Source: an uncultured Oscillibacter sp.
GTDB lineage: Bacteria; Bacillota; Clostridia; Oscillospirales; Oscillospiraceae
Direction of reading: 5' to 3'
DNA: 62,177 nt
NCBI GenBank assembly: GCA_910589315.1
Contig: CAJUTB010000014.1
Location: 1-62,177 of the forward strand
Below, piece after piece: positions 59,221 to 62,177 of the stretch. Each line of letters opens with the position of its first letter. The first letter of the stretch is position 1. The notes beneath the pieces were generated by a model. That model saw only the letters and a list, made by a program, of their open reading frames with translations. It searched no databases and had not been told where the DNA came from. The position numbers were made by a program, and so were the translations under genes.

Positions 59221-59237
59221 AGCACAGATATTGTGCT
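59221..59237. promoter_or_regulatory. Inverted repeat, candidate IclR operator
   Basis: AGCACA-GATAT-TGTGCT lies in the 349-base AT-rich gap between the divergent ferredoxin and abfD genes, about 75 bases upstream of the abfD -35 box. The rest of 59063-59411 has no gene. Confidence 0.5.
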
Positions 59238-59309
59238 GATTTGTGAAAAATCTATAAATTGAATTAAAATTTTTTTACAAGACAAAATTCCAAATAGTGA
59301 AATCGCTTA

Positions 59310-59338
59310 TTGAAAATGTTGAAAAAAAGAGGTATATT
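59310..59338 (+). promoter_or_regulatory. Promoter of the abfD operon
   Basis: TTGAAA (59310-59315), 17-base spacer, TATATT (59333-59338). Confidence 0.6.
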
Positions 59339-59411
59339 CAATTTAGCAATAATCCCGGTTGGGAAACTACGGGAAGATAGAATTCAGAATCTTGATCAGG
59401 AGGAAGCAATT

Positions 59412-60857
59412 ATGAGGACCCAGGAACAATATTTGGAAAAGCTGAAGGGGATGCGGCCTAACATCTACCTGGACGGCGAGAAAATCGGCCGGGACGACCC
59501 CCGCGTGATTCGGGCGAGTTCCGCGATCCGGATGACGTTCAGCGTGGTGAACAACCCGGAATATGACGGACTGATTACGGCAACCTCGCATATCACCGGA
59601 AAAACCATTAACCGTTTTACCCATATCCACCAGTCCCAGGAGGACCTGCTGAAAAAACAGGAGCTGACGCGGAAAATCTGCGGGCAGTGCGGCGGCTGCG
59701 TACAGCGGTGCATGGGCATTGATATGATGAACGCGCTGTCCTCCGTGGTGAAGGACGTGGACGCCAAATATGGAACGCCGTACTATGACCGCTTCCTGAA
59801 ATTCCTGGAATACTTCCAGGAGAACGACCTGGTTTGCGCCGGTTCCCAGACGGATACCAAGGGCGACCGCGCGGCGCGGCCCTCGGAGCAGTGGGACCCG
59901 GATCAGTACCTGCATGTGGTGGAACGCCGCCCGGACGGCGTGGTGGTGCGCGGCTGCAAGGTACATAACACCATGGCCCCCTATGCGGACGAACTCATCG
60001 CCCTGCCGACACGCGTGATGGGACCGGACGAGAAAGATTATGCCATAGCGTTTGCCATCCCGGCGGACACGGAGGGCGTGTATCTGATCGCCCGGGAGGC
60101 GTTCTCCCAGACGCGGGAACCCAACCTGGACGCGCCGATCACCTCCGCGGGCGACCTGGAGAGCATGACCGTTTTTGATAACGTGTTTGTTCCCAACGAG
60201 CGGATCTTCCTGAATGGAGAAGTGGATTTCGCGGGACAGCTGGCGCTGCGCTTCGCGCTGTACCACCGTCATTCCTACACCGGCTGCAAGCCCGGTATTG
60301 GGGATGTGATCATGGGCACGACGGCCCTGCTGGCGGATTATCAGAACATCAAGAAGCAGAGCCACGTGAAAGAGAAGCTGGCGGAGATGATCAGCGTGGC
60401 GGAGCTGACGTATGCGGCGGGCATTGCGGCGGCGGTGAAGTCCAGCAAGGCCACCTCTGGGACCCAGGTGCCCAACGTGATTTTCGCCAACGTGGGACGG
60501 CGGCACGCGGGCCACAACATCTATCACGAATTTAACTCCCTGTGCGACGTGTCCGGCGGCCTCCCGGCGACGGTGCCCCAGACAAAGGAATACAACAACC
60601 CGGAAATTGGAAAGTTTGTGCAGAAATATGTGACGCGGCGGAAAGGCGTCTCGTCCGAAGACTGCTACCGCGCGTTCCTGCTGGCAAACGATCTGCTCTG
60701 CGGCGAATACAGCTCGGTGATTTTCCAGGTGGCCGGCGTCCACGGCGGCGGATCTCCGATTATGGAGGATATTGCGATTCTTGGTTCCTACGACCTGAAA
60801 TCCAAGATCAACATTGCCAAGCATTTGGCGGGCATTGAGGTTACAGACGAGACATAA
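59412..60857 (+). CDS. abfD: 4-hydroxybutyryl-CoA dehydratase / vinylacetyl-CoA isomerase
   Basis: 481 residues; ATG at 59412 behind AGGAGG, the longer frame to 59310 covering the promoter. FAD and [4Fe-4S] enzyme: the cluster cysteines lie in ICGQCGGCVQRCMGIDMMNA (Cys 90/93/96/100; two of these match the AbfD ligands) and the His/Cys pair in LYHRHSYTGCKPGIGDV. It converts 4-hydroxybutyryl-CoA to crotonyl-CoA, feeding butyrate formation from 4-aminobutyrate or succinate. The related 4-hydroxyphenylacetate-type monooxygenases lack these cysteines. Confidence 0.92.
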   Translation: MRTQEQYLEKLKGMRPNIYLDGEKIGRDDPRVIRASSAIRMTFSVVNNPEYDGLITATSHITGKTINRFTHIHQSQEDLLKKQELTRKICGQCGGCVQRCMGIDMMNALSSVVKDVDAKYGTPYYDRFLKFLEYFQENDLVCAGSQTDTKGDRAARPSEQWDPDQYLHVVERRPDGVVVRGCKVHNTMAPYADELIALPTRVMGPDEKDYAIAFAIPADTEGVYLIAREAFSQTREPNLDAPITSAGDLESMTVFDNVFVPNERIFLNGEVDFAGQLALRFALYHRHSYTGCKPGIGDVIMGTTALLADYQNIKKQSHVKEKLAEMISVAELTYAAGIAAAVKSSKATSGTQVPNVIFANVGRRHAGHNIYHEFNSLCDVSGGLPATVPQTKEYNNPEIGKFVQKYVTRRKGVSSEDCYRAFLLANDLLCGEYSSVIFQVAGVHGGGSPIMEDIAILGSYDLKSKINIAKHLAGIEVTDET

Positions 60858-60903
60858 AAATTTCCGGCGCGAGCCGGAGTGTGACGAAAAGGGGTAAAAT
60901 TTT

Positions 60904-62049
60904 ATGGATTTTGCATTGACAAACGAGCTGAAAATGGCTCAAAAAATGTACCGCGAGTTTGCGGAGAACGAAGTGAAGCCGATTGCAGAGGAGATTGACG
61001 AGGAGGAGCGTTTTCCGGCGGAAACGGTGGAAAAACTTGCAAAATATGGATTTTTAGGGATTCCGTATGCGAAGAAATACGGCGGCCAGGGCGGAAACAA
61101 TATGGCCTATGCGATGGCGATTGAGGAGCTGTCGAAGGCGTGCGGCACGACGGGAACCATTGTCGCGGCGCATACGTCGCTGTGCTGCAACCCCATTCAC
61201 GACTGGGGTACGGAAGACCAGAAAATGAAATATCTGCCGGACCTGCTCTCTGGACGGAAGCTGGGCGCGTTCGGTTTGACGGAACCCGGCGCGGGTTCCG
61301 ACGCTTCGCGGCAGCAGACCACGGCGGTTTTGGAAGGGGACCATTACATTCTGAACGGTTCCAAGTGCTTTATCACGAACGCGTCAGAAGCGGGCGTGTT
61401 CATTGTGCTGGCGATGACGAACCCGAAGGCGGGAAACCGCGGCATTTCGGCGTTTATCGTGGAGAAGGATTTCCCTGGTTTTTCCATCGGTAAGCATGAG
61501 AAGAAAATGGGCATCCGCGGCAGCGCGACCTGTGATTTGATTTTTGCGGACTGCGTGGTCCCGAAGGAAAACCTTCTGGGCAAGGAGGGACAGGGCTTCA
61601 AGGTTGCCATGCAGACGCTGGAAGGCGGCCGCGTGGGCGTGGCGTCCATTGCGCTTGGCATTGCCGAGGGCGCGATCAATGAGGCGGTGAAGTACACCCA
61701 GGAACGCGTGCAGTTCGGCAAGCGGCTGAGCCAGTTCCAGAACACACAGTTCCAATTGGCGGATATGCAGACGAAAACCGACGCGGCCCAAATGCTGGTG
61801 TACCGCGCGGCGTCTGCGAAGGACAGCCATGACCCGAAGCTGGGGCTTTATTCCTCCATGGCAAAGCTGTTTGCGTCCGAGAACGCCAGCGATGTGACGC
61901 GGCGGGTGGTGCAGCTGTTCGGCGGCTACGGCTATACCCGCGAGTATCCTGTGGAGCGCATGATGCGCGATGCAAAGATTACTGAGATTTACGAGGGCAC
62001 TTCCGAAGTTCAGCGTATTGTGATCTCCGGCCAGATGGGCCTGAAATGA
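60904..62049 (+). CDS. bcd: Butyryl-CoA dehydrogenase-type acyl-CoA dehydrogenase
   Basis: 381 residues. FAD enzyme with catalytic Glu364 in ITEIYEGTSEVQRIVI, FGLTEPGAGSDASRQQT and QLFGGYGYTREYPVERMMRD. Reduces crotonyl-CoA to butyryl-CoA, in clostridia together with EtfAB by electron bifurcation. It follows abfD by 46 bases, and etfB starts 19 bases on, so they form one operon. Confidence 0.93.
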   Translation: MDFALTNELKMAQKMYREFAENEVKPIAEEIDEEERFPAETVEKLAKYGFLGIPYAKKYGGQGGNNMAYAMAIEELSKACGTTGTIVAAHTSLCCNPIHDWGTEDQKMKYLPDLLSGRKLGAFGLTEPGAGSDASRQQTTAVLEGDHYILNGSKCFITNASEAGVFIVLAMTNPKAGNRGISAFIVEKDFPGFSIGKHEKKMGIRGSATCDLIFADCVVPKENLLGKEGQGFKVAMQTLEGGRVGVASIALGIAEGAINEAVKYTQERVQFGKRLSQFQNTQFQLADMQTKTDAAQMLVYRAASAKDSHDPKLGLYSSMAKLFASENASDVTRRVVQLFGGYGYTREYPVERMMRDAKITEIYEGTSEVQRIVISGQMGLK

Positions 62050-62068
62050 GTAGGAGGTAAAGGTTAAC

Positions 62069-62177
62069 ATGAAAATTATTGTTTCGATCAAGCAGGTACC
62101 GGATACCTCCGGCAAGGTGGCAGTGAATCCGGACGGCACTTTGAATCGTGCGTCTATGCAGACCATCACGAACCCCG
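62069..62177 (+). CDS. etfB: Electron transfer flavoprotein beta subunit (partial)
   Basis: ATG at 62069 behind TAGGAGGTAAAGG; 36 codons are visible (MKIIVSIKQVPDTSGKVAVN) before the window ends. This start is typical of EtfB. With EtfA it forms the electron partner of Bcd. Confidence 0.9.
   Translation, partial: MKIIVSIKQVPDTSGKVAVNPDGTLNRASMQTITNP

Overview
The window reads as a chromosomal segment of a gut-type, butyrate-forming member of the Clostridia, most like the Oscillospiraceae (Oscillibacter / Lawsonibacter / Dysosmobacter group). The signs are a GC-rich Firmicute gene style with strong AGGAGG ribosome binding sites, SLH-anchored surface proteins, a type II fatty acid synthase with FabK and FabZ, an infC-rpmI-rplT operon, a glmS ribozyme, a TPP riboswitch, and a 4-hydroxybutyryl-CoA dehydratase / butyryl-CoA dehydrogenase / Etf cluster. 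The species is inferred from gene content only. No tRNA, rRNA or CRISPR array was seen.

Layout. 1-7 kb: the 3' part of a giant S-layer-type protein, a phage-tail-like orphan, a cobaltochelatase (CbiK) and a ferredoxin-tailed aldo/keto reductase. 7-13.6 kb: an accessory island with small low-GC genes, a broken MBL-fold gene, then a decayed 5 kb integrated element bounded by 78-bp direct repeats that duplicate the 5' end of an ECF sigma factor gene. The element holds fragments of mobile-element genes, a RelB/DinJ-Doc toxin-antitoxin pair, a strange GGNNN pentamer tract and a dead IS5-family insertion sequence. 13.6-22.5 kb: sigma/anti-sigma pair, a TPR glycosyltransferase, and a translationally coupled pair consisting of an SLH protein with a cohesin-like domain and a very large M60-type metallopeptidase carrying a dockerin-like module. 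22.7-25.5 kb: TrkH/TrkA potassium uptake.

25.9-36.7 kb: one long leftward fatty-acid synthesis operon (acp-accBCDA-fabH-fabK-nitronate monooxygenase-like gene-fabD-fabG-fabF-fabZ, then a MarR/FabT-like regulator). It has a clear sigma-A promoter and two AT-rich palindromes just downstream of the -10 box that are plausible targets of the regulator. 37-47.5 kb: RtcB, a clostripain-type protease, DUF1622, glycerol kinase, an orphan peptide-binding lipoprotein, DUF4230, and a glycerol-dehydrogenase-like / SDR gene pair. 47.6-52.9 kb: TPP-riboswitch-controlled thiT, nth, a three-gene operon of unknown function with a proline/glycine-rich membrane protein, and infC-rpmI-rplT with an attenuator leader. 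52.9-55.5 kb: a DUF2975 / XRE regulator / 36-residue membrane peptide / DUF4173 operon. 55.6-58 kb: glmS behind a glmS ribozyme that carries a large structured insertion. 58-62.2 kb: IclR regulator and a 57-residue ferredoxin, divergent from abfD-bcd-etfB, the start of a butyrate pathway cluster.

The items most worth follow-up are the dockerin/cohesin-like M60-SLH pair, the expanded glmS ribozyme, the decayed island with its repeats, the three-gene operon at 50.3-51.5 kb, and the operator architecture of the fatty-acid operon.
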